Source: Vibrio comitans (GTDB lineage Bacteria > Pseudomonadota > Gammaproteobacteria > Enterobacterales > Vibrionaceae). Taken from it: 64,000 nucleotides of DNA. Each line of letters begins with the position of its first letter. Positions within the stretch are counted from its first letter, which is position 1. Location of the stretch: positions 2,232,001 through 2,296,000 of the forward strand of contig AP024866.1 of NCBI GenBank assembly GCA_024346835.1, given 5' to 3'. The notes under the pieces are model-generated. The model made no database searches. It saw only the letters and a list, made by a program, of their open reading frames with translations, and was not told the origin of the DNA. The translations under genes were made by a program, and so were the position numbers. This document shows, one piece after another, positions 1 to 8,390 of the stretch.

Positions 1-735
1 TTCAATCAGTTGACCGCGGCGACTGTATAATCGCTCGGGAGTCGAACCAATAAACGAATGGCCCTCTTCAAGCTGGAATAAAAAATGAAAGCTGTGGCGG
101 TTTTGCTTACGACTCAACGCTAATAATTCGATGCCTTGCAGTGCAGAGTCTAGTTTAATGGTACTTTGACGAGCCAAAACCACTTTTTTCAAGTCACTAT
201 TATGAATAGTCTCTAATGCCAATTCGACATTGTCATTCCATAACTCTTTATTCGGAGTATGCAGAACATCACGAACTGCCGGCAGTTGTTCAGAAAGCTG
301 CATCAAATCGCCATTGAGGCGATAAACAGCGCGACGCACAGCATCTCTATCTTCCATCAAATTAGCGGCTAAAAACCAATCCTGCTTTCTTCTGACTAGC
401 TCAATATGAGGTAAAAAGAAGAATGAGTTCAGGCAGCGTCCTTTCATCTCTTTATAAGGAAAGGCATACCCGCCCCAAATTCTCTGGCCCTGATTGAGTA
501 CCGAATAAGCAGGGTTGATCTCGTTAAAGGTTCTAGCCTGACCCAAGGCAACCACTTCTTCGGTGGTATCACGAGACTGCCAATAAAATTTTGGGTACAA
601 AGATTGGTTTCCCATCCATGGCAGGACAGAATCAGCACTCAATTCTTCGATGGCCACCTCTACACGGCAGACATCGCTAGGCGCGGATTCAACTTGTTGG
701 GCGAGTTGTTTAATAGCATTTGCAAGATGAGACAA
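1..735 (-). CDS. menF: Isochorismate synthase MenF, N-terminal part (cut by window edge)
   Basis: Chorismate-binding enzyme that would convert chorismate to isochorismate, the first step of menaquinone synthesis. The frame is open for exactly 245 codons from a TTG at 733-735 to the left window edge; the usual length is about 430 residues, so the catalytic C-terminal half lies outside. The start is TTG, preceded by AGAGG five bases upstream; no in-frame ATG lies nearby. Readable family segments include VVLARQS and HFLFQLEEGHSFIGSTPERL near the cut end, typical of MenF/EntC/TrpE proteins. EntC-type paralogues are possible, but the N-terminal region looks MenF-like. Divergent from alaA across about 230 bp that must hold both promoters. 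Confidence 0.85.
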   Translation of the reverse strand, partial: MSHLANAIKQLAQQVESAPSDVCRVEVAIEELSADSVLPWMGNQSLYPKFYWQSRDTTEEVVALGQARTFNEINPAYSVLNQGQRIWGGYAFPYKEMKGRCLNSFFFLPHIELVRRKQDWFLAANLMEDRDAVRRAVYRLNGDLMQLSEQLPAVRDVLHTPNKELWNDNVELALETIHNSDLKKVVLARQSTIKLDSALQGIELLALSRKQNRHSFHFLFQLEEGHSFIGSTPERLYSRRGQLIE

Positions 736-963
736 TGTGACCTCTAACTCTCTATTTTCTCTTAAGATTTACCCTGTTCGTGCGCATACTCTAGGGCGAC
801 TGATTAGCCAAATCAAGCAGGACAACTACAATTGTAGAGCAAACATAAATTTAAGCTCTGAAATGGGCGTAACTCAATGGTTTGGGTACAGATTTTTCTA
901 CTCAAAATTACCAATTTGGTGTAATTTGACACTATTAACATCGATAAACTCTAAGGGTTAACA

Positions 964-2178
964 ATGAAAAATATCGAGATGTCATCAAAACTCGATAATG
1001 TATGCTACGACATTCGTGGTCCCGTACTCAAACATGCTAAACGCATGGAAGAAGAAGGGCATAAAATTCTTAAACTAAATATCGGCAACCCTGCCCCATT
1101 TGGTTTTGATACCCCTGATGAAATTCTAGTCGATGTACTGAGAAACCTACCAACCTCTCAGGGATACTGTGACTCTAAAGGTATTTACTCTGCTCGTAAG
1201 GCTGTGGTTCAGTATTATCAGAAAAAAGGGTTGCGTTCATTAGACGTTGAAGATGTTTACATGGGTAATGGCGTCTCCGAGTTGATCGTGATGGCGATGC
1301 AAGCCCTGCTAAATAATGGCGACGAATTACTGGTACCTGCGCCTGATTATCCTTTGTGGTCAGCAGCAGTTTCATTATCGGGTGGTAACCCAGTTCATTA
1401 CCTATGTGATGAGCAATCTGATTGGTTCCCTGATATCGCCGATATCAAGTCGAAGATCACCCCGAAAACGCGCGGACTGGTTCTTATCAATCCTAATAAC
1501 CCGACCGGAGCGGTCTACAGTCGCGATCTATTACTGCAAATCATTGAGGTCGCTCGCGAGCACAACCTCATTATTTTTGCCGACGAAATCTACGACAAAA
1601 TTCTTTACGATGGAGCCACTCACACCTCAATTGCCACTCTGGCAGACGACGTAGTGATGGTCACCTTCAATGGTCTTTCGAAAGCATACCGTATTTGTGG
1701 TTTCCGCAGTGGCTGGATGTTCATTACGGGCCCACAACACCTCGCAAAAGGCTATATCGATGGCTTAGATATGCTGTCATCCATGCGACTGTGTGCCAAC
1801 GTACCCATGCAACATGCAGTGCAAACCGCTTTAGGTGGATACCAAAGTATCAACGAGTTGATATTGCCAGGCGGACGACTGTTGGAGCAACGAGATAAAG
1901 CATTTGACATGATCACCTCAATTCCGGGAGTGTCATGTGTAAAACCAAAAGGTGCACTGTATCTGTTCCCTAAGCTAGATCCTAAGATCTACAAAATTCA
2001 TGATGACCAAAAAATGGTGCTAGACTTTTTGAAACAAGAGAAAGTGCTATTAGTTCAGGGATCAGGGTTTAACTGGCCTAAGCCTGACCACTTTAGGATT
2101 GTGACCTTGCCACATATCGAAGACCTCGAAGTGGCGATAGGACGCTTCGAGCGCTTCATCACTCAGTACACACAATAA
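964..2178 (+). CDS. alaA: Glutamate-pyruvate aminotransferase AlaA
   Basis: PLP-dependent class I/II aminotransferase of 404 residues that makes alanine from pyruvate and glutamate in the cytoplasm; E. coli AlaA (YfbQ) is nearly the same length. The cofactor lysine is Lys240 in the motif GLSKAYR, and INPNNPTG (about 175-182) and FADEIYD (about 205-211) are the usual PLP-site segments. ATG start at 964. Monocistronic by layout: it is followed by a strong hairpin terminator at 2187-2212. In E. coli alaA is also next to yfbR, and that neighbourhood is kept here. Confidence 0.93.
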   Translation: MKNIEMSSKLDNVCYDIRGPVLKHAKRMEEEGHKILKLNIGNPAPFGFDTPDEILVDVLRNLPTSQGYCDSKGIYSARKAVVQYYQKKGLRSLDVEDVYMGNGVSELIVMAMQALLNNGDELLVPAPDYPLWSAAVSLSGGNPVHYLCDEQSDWFPDIADIKSKITPKTRGLVLINPNNPTGAVYSRDLLLQIIEVAREHNLIIFADEIYDKILYDGATHTSIATLADDVVMVTFNGLSKAYRICGFRSGWMFITGPQHLAKGYIDGLDMLSSMRLCANVPMQHAVQTALGGYQSINELILPGGRLLEQRDKAFDMITSIPGVSCVKPKGALYLFPKLDPKIYKIHDDQKMVLDFLKQEKVLLVQGSGFNWPKPDHFRIVTLPHIEDLEVAIGRFERFITQYTQ

Positions 2179-2186
2179 CTTACGTT

Positions 2187-2212
2187 AAAGAGGCCTAGTG
2201 CCTCTTTTTTTG
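2187..2212 (+). terminator. Rho-independent terminator of alaA
   Basis: Perfect 8-bp stem (2187-2194 with 2200-2207), five-base loop, and a run of T through 2211. It begins nine bases after the alaA stop codon. Confidence 0.85.
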
Positions 2213-2216
2213 TCTT

Positions 2217-2318
2217 ATACCAATCACAGTAAGTAAGTGTCAGAAATAGCGCAAGGAAAACGCCGTTATCAAGTATAACGGCCAGCTAGGCTGAACAGTT
2301 ATTTACTACGATTGGTAT
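2217..2318. repeat. MITE-like palindromic intergenic element, about 102 bp
   Basis: The element starts with ATACCAATC (2217-2225) and ends with its exact reverse complement (2310-2318). The inverted similarity continues inward with mismatches for about 20 bp per arm. In the middle is a second hairpin, GCCGTTAT (2262-2269) with ATAACGGC (2275-2282). Non-coding, no transposase. I recall similar elements with these ends scattered in Vibrio intergenic regions, but copy number cannot be tested here. Confidence 0.65.
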
Positions 2319-2337
2319 TACTACAAGGTTGATTAGC

Positions 2338-2925
2338 ATGCACAAAGAAAGCCACTTTTTTGCCCATTTAGCTAGAATGAAGCTTATTCAGCGCTGGCCA
2401 TTGATGCGTTCTGTTTCCAAGGAAAACATCTCAGAACACAGCCTTCAAGTCGCATTTGTTGCGCATGCACTTGCCATCATCAAAAACAAAAAATTCGATG
2501 GTAATGTCAATCCAGAACGTATTGCAGTACTGGGTATGTATCACGACAGTAGTGAGGTTCTCACAGGTGATCTCCCTACCCCGGTGAAATACTACAACCC
2601 CTATATCGCTAAAGAGTACAAAAAGATTGAGGCTGCAGCGGAAGAGAAGCTTCTGTCTATGGTTCCAGAAGAGCTAATGGAAGACTTTAAGCCGTTTCTT
2701 ATTAGCGGGGAGGCCACTGACGAGGAACACTCGTTGGTGAAGCAAGCTGACTGCATTTGCGCCTATCTAAAGTGTCTGGAAGAACTCTCTGCTGGGAACC
2801 ATGAATTTGCAGCAGCCAAGCGACGTCTAGAGCAAACACTGCAAGAGAGAGATTCTCCGGAAATGTGTTATTTCTTGAAAACCTTCTCGGCGAGCTTCGA
2901 GCTAACCCTTGATGAGATCAGTTAA
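2338..2925 (+). CDS. yfbR: 5'-deoxynucleotidase YfbR
   Basis: HD-domain phosphohydrolase of 195 residues that removes the 5' phosphate from deoxyribonucleoside monophosphates in the cytoplasm. The family opening [20 protein letters not shown] is present, followed by the metal ligands in ENISEHS and [16 protein letters not shown], and the C-terminal KQAD segment. An upstream in-frame TTG at 2329 is possible, but AAGG at 2325-2328 fits the ATG at 2338 with nine bases spacing and matches the E. coli N-terminus. Only 22 bp separate it from dgt, so the two nucleotide hydrolases are probably co-transcribed. Confidence 0.93.
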   Translation: MHKESHFFAHLARMKLIQRWPLMRSVSKENISEHSLQVAFVAHALAIIKNKKFDGNVNPERIAVLGMYHDSSEVLTGDLPTPVKYYNPYIAKEYKKIEAAAEEKLLSMVPEELMEDFKPFLISGEATDEEHSLVKQADCICAYLKCLEELSAGNHEFAAAKRRLEQTLQERDSPEMCYFLKTFSASFELTLDEIS

Positions 2926-2947
2926 TCCAACAAAGTAGTTGAATCAC

Positions 2948-4261
2948 ATGGAAGTAGAAAGCCTCTGGCAACAGCGTATAAACGAAGAGCATAAAGCACG
3001 GCTCAATGATCACAGAGACCCATTTCAAAGAGACAGGGCAAGAGTGCTGCATTCTGCCGCCTTTAGGCGCTTACAAGCCAAAACTCAAATCCATGGCACG
3101 GGTAGCAATGACTTTCATCGCACCCGACTGACACACTCTCTAGAAGCGGCACAAATTGGCTCGGGGATTCTGGCTCAATTGCAATCAAAGCACCCTGAGC
3201 TTCTTTCGATACTTCCCACTACCAGCTTGATTGAAACGTTGTGCCTTGCCCATGACATTGGCCATCCCCCGTATGGGCACGGCGGTGAAGTGGCGCTCAA
3301 TTATATGATGCGTGAACACGGCGGATTTGAAGGCAATGCGCAAACCTTCAGAATCGTCAGCCAGCTTGAACCCTATACTCAGCACCATGGCATGAACCTG
3401 TGCCGACGCACTTTACTCGGGCTTCTCAAATACCCATCACTACTGAGCAAAGTAGAGCGCGATTCGATACCCGATGGTATAGATAACCCAAGACAGCTTA
3501 AGGCGAGTCGCTGGACACCTGCGAAGGGGGTGTTTGATATTGATAACACCTATTTTGACTGGGTCCTACAAGGGTTACCCTCACAGGACATCGAACCATT
3601 CTGTAGCCTTAAAGTACATACTGGTAATCGATATGCCACCAAGAAGACCCGCTTCAAATCCCTAGATTGTTCCATCATGGAGCTCGCCGATGACATTGCT
3701 TATGGCGTGCATGATCTCGAAGATGCGATTGTTTTAGGCTTAGTCTCTAAACAGCAATGGCTTGAATCTGCAGCCAGCAAGCTAGCCGATTGCGGCCACC
3801 CTTGGATGGAGGCTGAGATAAATCGTTTGAGCGAGCAGTTATTTTCCGGGGAGCATTACCTGCGCAAAGATGCCATTGGCAGTATCGTCAATGCCTTACT
3901 GACCAGCGCTGAAATCACTGAGGTGACAGACTGTGAATTTAGCCACCCTCTTATTCAGTTAAACGCTACCCTTCACGCTCCGATGCTTGATGTATTGGAC
4001 GTATTTAAAGGGTTCGTCAGTCACTATGTCATTCAAGCCACTGAGGTTCAGCTAATTGAATACAAGGGGCAGCAAGTGGTTATCGACTTGTTTGAAGCAC
4101 TGAGTGGCGATCCAGAAAGACTGCTTCCAGAGGCAACCAAAAACAAATGGAAGTTAGCGAGAGATCAACAAGACCAAGGCTTTAGGGTCATCTGTGACTA
4201 TATTTCAGCCATGACCGACGGTTATGCACAAAAGATGCACTCCAAGATGTTTGCAAGCTAG
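2948..4261 (+). CDS. dgt: dGTPase-family HD triphosphohydrolase
   Basis: HD-superfamily deoxynucleoside triphosphohydrolase, 437 residues from the ATG at 2948 (an in-frame TTG at 2939 is a weaker option). The N-terminal FRRLQAKTQI, the first metal histidine in RTRLTHSLEAAQIG and the HD pair in LAHDIGHPPYGHGGE are intact, as is the later ELADDIAYGVHDLEDA segment. It is shorter than E. coli Dgt (about 505) and fits the other dGTPase subfamily common in Vibrio. Expected reaction: dGTP (possibly other dNTPs) to deoxynucleoside plus triphosphate. Some dGTPases restrict phage by dNTP depletion; nothing here shows that role. Probably one transcript with yfbR. Confidence 0.88.
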   Translation: MEVESLWQQRINEEHKARLNDHRDPFQRDRARVLHSAAFRRLQAKTQIHGTGSNDFHRTRLTHSLEAAQIGSGILAQLQSKHPELLSILPTTSLIETLCLAHDIGHPPYGHGGEVALNYMMREHGGFEGNAQTFRIVSQLEPYTQHHGMNLCRRTLLGLLKYPSLLSKVERDSIPDGIDNPRQLKASRWTPAKGVFDIDNTYFDWVLQGLPSQDIEPFCSLKVHTGNRYATKKTRFKSLDCSIMELADDIAYGVHDLEDAIVLGLVSKQQWLESAASKLADCGHPWMEAEINRLSEQLFSGEHYLRKDAIGSIVNALLTSAEITEVTDCEFSHPLIQLNATLHAPMLDVLDVFKGFVSHYVIQATEVQLIEYKGQQVVIDLFEALSGDPERLLPEATKNKWKLARDQQDQGFRVICDYISAMTDGYAQKMHSKMFAS

Positions 4262-4270
4262 CGCTGTTGA

Positions 4271-4885
4271 TCAACGATTGCGGCCGCCAAAGTATTTCTC
4301 ATAAGAGCCTTCAGGTAATTGAGAGATCTGAAACTCTACCATTTTATCGAAGGCATTAATTAAGGGCTTAGCATCACAGGCATCCATTAAAGTAAGGGCA
4401 TGATAAGCCGCCTCAACAGTAGATAACGCATTCTCTTTTGGCGCTTTACGTATGGTGTAGCGCCCTTTTAATTCCGTCGGTAAATGGACCTGCTGCAGCG
4501 AATGGAGATTGCTTGATAATTGGTACATCTTGAACGCTTTTTTCCAAGTTCCATCAATCAGAAATAAACGGGTGTTACTATAATTAGGTAGAGTCGAAAA
4601 CACACACTCTAATTCCACAGATTCCTGAGTAGGAAATAGAATTAGATTGAGCGTATTTGGCTCAGATAACCATTGATTGACCAAAGGGTGAGTCGAAAAG
4701 TCCTCTCCAACTAAAAGATGGCTTGGTGAAACACTCAACTCTATAATTTTAGCGGTACCTTTCGCTTGATTCACCTCACTAGGGTGCTGCAGAATAACCA
4801 CCTCAATAGAGCTTTCAACAGCCTGAACCCATTGACACAAACAGGCTTTCTTGGCGCGGCCACACCTTTCACAGTATCGGGACAT
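4271..4885 (-). CDS. tapT: DTW-domain tRNA-uridine aminocarboxypropyltransferase (TapT/YfiP)
   Basis: 204-residue DTW-domain protein expected to install acp3U in the variable loop of tRNAs using SAM. The Cys cluster at the N-terminus (CERC and CLC within residues 5-17) is a zinc-site pattern, and the signature D-x-T-W appears as DGTWKKA, followed by GRYTIRKAP. ATG start at 4885. It converges on dgt with a 9-bp gap and is head-to-head with rrtA, the two start codons being only six bases apart, so each promoter must lie inside the other gene or the start of one is mis-set. Confidence 0.85.
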   Translation of the reverse strand: MSRYCERCGRAKKACLCQWVQAVESSIEVVILQHPSEVNQAKGTAKIIELSVSPSHLLVGEDFSTHPLVNQWLSEPNTLNLILFPTQESVELECVFSTLPNYSNTRLFLIDGTWKKAFKMYQLSSNLHSLQQVHLPTELKGRYTIRKAPKENALSTVEAAYHALTLMDACDAKPLINAFDKMVEFQISQLPEGSYEKYFGGRNR

Positions 4886-4891
4886 AGTTAC

Positions 4892-5428
4892 GTGTACAAA
4901 TTCCTCATTGCCTTCAGCTTACTATTAGCGACGTTTATGATTCCAACGCTATCAATCGCACTGCGTTGGGAGCACGATCTTATCGCAACACACCAATGGT
5001 GGCGACTATTAACAGGAAACTTTACCCATACTAATGCGTATCACCTACTGATGAATCTCGCCGGACTGTGGATTATTAGCTACTTATTTCATGCTCGATG
5101 GAAAAAGTTGATTGTCTATATCGCCCTTATCTCCGTTATTATCGGCGTTGGACTGCTGTTTACTCAGACACAAATCTATTATGGTTTATCGGGAGTACTG
5201 CACGGACTGTTTGCCCTTTACGCCTATCAAGAGATCTCGAGAGGAAAGCGTAGCAGTTGGTTCTTATTGGCGGGATTAGGGTTGAAGTTACTGGCTGAAA
5301 ATAGCGGATTAATTACTTTATCTACCGCTGAGCTTATCAATGCAAGGGTCTCTACCGAATCACACCTGATTGGCTCCTTATCCGGGCTAGCAATCGCGCT
5401 ACTAGCCCGTAAGCTGTTGAAGCATTAA
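4892..5428 (+). CDS. rrtA: Rhombosortase RrtA (rhomboid-family intramembrane serine protease)
   Basis: About 178 residues, almost all transmembrane. The rhomboid features are GNFTHTNAYHLLMNLAGLW, the catalytic serine in YGLSGVLHGLFA and a late histidine in ESHLIGSLSGL. Rhombosortases cleave C-terminal GlyGly-CTERM anchors of secreted proteins in Vibrio; no protein with such a tail is visible in this window. The start is uncertain: GTG 4892 avoids overlap with tapT, but the frame stays open upstream to 4766. The overlap-free start also places the first membrane helix at the very N-terminus, as expected. Confidence 0.8.
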   Translation: MYKFLIAFSLLLATFMIPTLSIALRWEHDLIATHQWWRLLTGNFTHTNAYHLLMNLAGLWIISYLFHARWKKLIVYIALISVIIGVGLLFTQTQIYYGLSGVLHGLFALYAYQEISRGKRSSWFLLAGLGLKLLAENSGLITLSTAELINARVSTESHLIGSLSGLAIALLARKLLKH

Positions 5429-5454
5429 ATCGTTATCTAGCTCTTTCTCTTTTA

Positions 5455-5760
5455 TTACAATCGGATACGGGCTCGATTTTTGTCTACCGTCGCCTGCCCT
5501 ATTCCTTTCACTTGCTGCAGTTCATCCGCATGCTTAAACTCACCATGAACCTCGCGATAGGCCACGATTTGCTTTGCCTTGGTTTCTCCTACCCCAAGCA
5601 ACAGTGTCGCAAGCTCATCGCTAGAGGCAGTATTGATATTGACTTCAATCTCAATACCTTCGTATTTATCGCCCTTCATTTGGTCTGCTGCATACCCCAT
5701 AACCGGTACTAGCATTAAAACCGTAATAAGCCATAAACGTTTAATCATTGATAGTCCCAT
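5455..5760 (-). CDS. comEA: ComEA-type helix-hairpin-helix DNA-binding competence protein
   Basis: 101 residues: a signal peptide (cleavage likely after GYAA, near 25) and a C-terminal double helix-hairpin-helix domain beginning VNINTASSDELATLL, with the hairpins LGVGETKAKQIVAYR and VKGIGQATVDKNRARI. In V. cholerae periplasmic ComEA binds and ratchets incoming DNA during natural transformation, and its gene also lies downstream of ppiD. ATG 5760 follows AAGGA; an in-frame ATG at 5748 is the alternative. A strong hairpin (5855-5883) separates it from ppiD, suggesting its own expression. Confidence 0.85.
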   Translation of the reverse strand: MGLSMIKRLWLITVLMLVPVMGYAADQMKGDKYEGIEIEVNINTASSDELATLLLGVGETKAKQIVAYREVHGEFKHADELQQVKGIGQATVDKNRARIRL

Positions 5761-5854
5761 TCCTATTTCCTTCCCTTAAGTAAGTTAGATACAAACGTGC
5801 CCTACTCAAGCTAGAAAAGAGACCTTATAGATGAAATGAACACCAGCAGAAACT

Positions 5855-5883
5855 AGAACGGGCCGCTAAAAGCGGCCCGTTCT
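5855..5883 (-). terminator. Strong hairpin terminator downstream of ppiD
   Basis: Perfect 13-bp GC-rich stem (5855-5867 with 5871-5883) and a three-base loop. The T-tract is short and broken on either strand, so termination is inferred from stem strength and position. Confidence 0.7.
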
Positions 5884-5906
5884 ATACTGCAAATGCGGCG
5901 GTAATA

Positions 5907-7763
5907 TTACTGCGCATCTCCAGAGATGTAGTACTCGATATCAGTCGTGTTACGCAGCGTCTGTACTAGACCCATAAGATCTTGTTGTACATGTCCTGTT
6001 TGCAACTGTTCACTGATTTGAGCGTTGAACTGATCGTCAATCTCACTAACAACTTTGTTTAGCTCAATAATAACGATATTGCCTGTAGCGTCGATTGATT
6101 TCGCGTAGTGCAGGTTACCTTCGCTAGGGCGAGGCATAGCAAACACGGTGCGAGACAGATCTGAGCCACGGTCAACGCTTTGTACTTCACTGAAGTTCAA
6201 GTTGTTGTCTGCAAGCAGAGCATCATCGCCAGCTTCAAGTGCATCAACAACTTGAGTAGCAAGTTCGTTAGCTTGATTGCGGCCTTCCACTTGTTGAAGC
6301 TGCTCTTTAACTTGAGCTGCTACTTCTTCGTACGGTAGTACCGTTTGAGGACGAGAGTCTTCGATACGAACAACAATAATGTGCTCAGGGTCAACTTCAA
6401 CAACCGCTGAGTTCAGGCCATCTTCGCTAACTTCAGGCGTTTGCAGCTCTTGCATAACCGCAGGAGATCTCAACACCTCTGGCGCATCTGCAACAGAAAC
6501 GAAATCTGTAGTGATCACCTTCTGACCAACAGCTTCTGCTGCATCATCCAGTGAGTCTGGGTATTCAAACGCTACTGTTTCTAGTGTGTTTTGTAGTGCA
6601 TAGAAACGGTCCACAGCTTGCTGCTCTGCAACTTCTGTCTTAATTTCTGTTGCTACTTCAGCAAACGGCTTAGCTTGAGCGGCTTTAAGGTCGTCTAGCT
6701 TGATGATGTGGTAGCCAAAATCAGACTTAACCACGTCGGTGTAATCGCCAGTATTTTGAAGGGCAAATGCTGCGTCTTCAAATGCCGGATCCATCACGCC
6801 TTTTTCAACCCAGCCTAGTGCACCACCTTCTTCAGCAGAACCAAAGTCTTCAGAGCTGTCTTTCGCTACTTGAGCAAAGTCGGCACCCGCTTTTAGTTCA
6901 GCCAATAGCTCATCGGCTTTTGCTTCATCTTGAACTAGAATGTGGCTCAGGCTACGTTGCTCTTGAGTAGAGTAACGGTCGATGTTTTGCTCGTAGAAAT
7001 CTTTAGCTTCTTCATCCGTCACCGCATCACTCTGATTCATTTTCTCAGCAGATAGCTCAACGTATGAAACCTTAAACTGCTGCGGGCGAGTGAAGCGCTC
7101 AGGGTTGTTGTTGTAGAAGTCTTGAAGCTGCTCATCCGTTAGTTCAACACTCTTCGCCATTTCATTAGGGTCAATAGTGATGGTACGAATATCGCGTTTT
7201 TGAGTCAGTAGCATTGATGCTTGAGCCACTTCTTGTGGAAGCACAAATTCACTTTGCTCGATAGCACCTAGGATTTGCTGACGAACAAGGTCGCTACGAA
7301 GGTACTCTGCGAAGCTTTCTGCGTTGTAACCGCCGCGACGTAGAGATGCCTGGTAAATCTCTTGATCAAACTGACCATTGCTTTGGAACTGAGGCATGCT
7401 TAGAAGCACGTCACGAACCTGCTGGTCGCTGATACGAAGGCCCATTGATTCAGCGTACTGCTCAAGCAATACCTGGTTAACCATTTGATCCAGCACACGC
7501 TGACGGAACGACTGCACAAACGCAGGGTCGCCTAGTTGGCTAGTAAAATAATCGCCCATTTGTTGCTGAGCACGATTGCGCTCATTCTGGTAAGCCATTT
7601 CAAATTCGGCGCGAGAAACTTCAGCATTTCCCACTTTAGCAGCAGTACTGTTACCACCACCCAAATAGCCACTTACGCCGGTAAAAACGAAAGAGAGAAT
7701 GATCAGACCTAGAATGATCTTAACTGCGATGCTATTTACGCCTTCGCGTAATCTTTCCATCAT
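5907..7763 (-). CDS. ppiD: Periplasmic folding chaperone PpiD
   Basis: 618-residue membrane-anchored SurA/PpiC-type chaperone acting on proteins leaving the Sec translocon. One N-terminal transmembrane helix (about 14-34, VKIILGLIILSFVFTGVSGYL) is followed by the SurA_N-like helical region, one parvulin domain near 270-355 (SLSHILVQ to FGYHIIKL) and a C-terminal domain. Length agrees with E. coli PpiD (623). ATG at 7763, with a second ATG directly after. It lies downstream of hupB, as in other Vibrio and enterics, separated by a weak terminator-like hairpin. Confidence 0.94.
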   Translation of the reverse strand: MMERLREGVNSIAVKIILGLIILSFVFTGVSGYLGGGNSTAAKVGNAEVSRAEFEMAYQNERNRAQQQMGDYFTSQLGDPAFVQSFRQRVLDQMVNQVLLEQYAESMGLRISDQQVRDVLLSMPQFQSNGQFDQEIYQASLRRGGYNAESFAEYLRSDLVRQQILGAIEQSEFVLPQEVAQASMLLTQKRDIRTITIDPNEMAKSVELTDEQLQDFYNNNPERFTRPQQFKVSYVELSAEKMNQSDAVTDEEAKDFYEQNIDRYSTQEQRSLSHILVQDEAKADELLAELKAGADFAQVAKDSSEDFGSAEEGGALGWVEKGVMDPAFEDAAFALQNTGDYTDVVKSDFGYHIIKLDDLKAAQAKPFAEVATEIKTEVAEQQAVDRFYALQNTLETVAFEYPDSLDDAAEAVGQKVITTDFVSVADAPEVLRSPAVMQELQTPEVSEDGLNSAVVEVDPEHIIVVRIEDSRPQTVLPYEEVAAQVKEQLQQVEGRNQANELATQVVDALEAGDDALLADNNLNFSEVQSVDRGSDLSRTVFAMPRPSEGNLHYAKSIDATGNIVIIELNKVVSEIDDQFNAQISEQLQTGHVQQDLMGLVQTLRNTTDIEYYISGDAQ

Positions 7764-7836
7764 AATAGTGTGAAACTCCGAAGTGCGGCCTGTATTGAAC
7801 TCAGGCTCTAAAAATCATTCTCTCGATGATATCAGA

Positions 7837-7866
7837 AAAAGAAATGCGCACCAGTAGGATGCGCAT
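7837..7866 (-). terminator. Probable terminator of hupB
   Basis: 7-bp stem (7844-7850 with 7860-7866) and nine-base loop, followed on the minus strand by a T-rich tract (TTTCTTTTTC). It lies 57 bp beyond the hupB stop. Confidence 0.6.
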
Positions 7867-7922
7867 AAATACAAGGTTTGATAACGATAATTTGTTATCT
7901 GATGTGACTTGAGAGCAATTTA

Positions 7923-8195
7923 TTAGTTAACTGCGTCTTTAAGTGCTTTACCTGGCTTGAATGCAGGTACTTTAGCTTCTGCAATTTGAATTTCTTCACC
8001 AGTTTTTGGATTGCGACCGGTGCGAGCAGCACGAGTACGGACACTGAATGTACCAAAGCCTACTAGAGCCACTTGATCGCCACCTTGCAGAGAGTCGCTG
8101 ATTGATTCAACCACTGCATCTAGAGCACGACCAGCAGAAGCTTTAGAAAGATCTGCGTTATCCGCGATTTTTTCGATAAGTTGAGTTTTATTCAC
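7923..8195 (-). CDS. hupB: DNA-binding protein HU-beta
   Basis: 90-residue histone-like protein that bends and compacts the nucleoid as a homo- or heterodimer. The family sequence [11 protein letters not shown], the [21 protein letters not shown] beta-arm and a C-terminal lysine-rich end are all present at the standard length. ATG at 8195. Located directly downstream of lon, as in E. coli; a hairpin with T-tract between them (8316-8355) suggests that it also has its own promoter. Confidence 0.97.
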   Translation of the reverse strand: MNKTQLIEKIADNADLSKASAGRALDAVVESISDSLQGGDQVALVGFGTFSVRTRAARTGRNPKTGEEIQIAEAKVPAFKPGKALKDAVN

Positions 8196-8315
8196 TATAT
8201 ATTCCCCTATTACTACCTGAGTGAAAGTTTAGGTAGGTCAATTCCATTGTTTTTATGAATCTAGCTTGTAACCCTGATGGTAAAAGGGCTACAGCCTCAT
8301 TAGTTAAAGTAGCGC

Positions 8316-8355
8316 CCAATAAAAAAGCTGACAAGTTTTTTGTACTCATCAGCTT
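8316..8355 (-). terminator. Rho-independent terminator of lon
   Basis: On the minus strand a stem of about 10 bp (core AAGCTGA at 8325-8331 with TCAGCTT at 8349-8355, extended by wobble pairs) is followed by TTTTTTATT. It begins 36 bp after the lon stop codon. Confidence 0.8.
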
Positions 8356-8390
8356 AATTTACGTACTATTATTTGCGACTTATCACTCTT

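Noticed and set aside
737..961. 74-codon frame between menF and alaA
   Set aside because: Lies in the divergent promoter region, no recognisable protein features and no good ribosome site; menF's TTG start is beside it.
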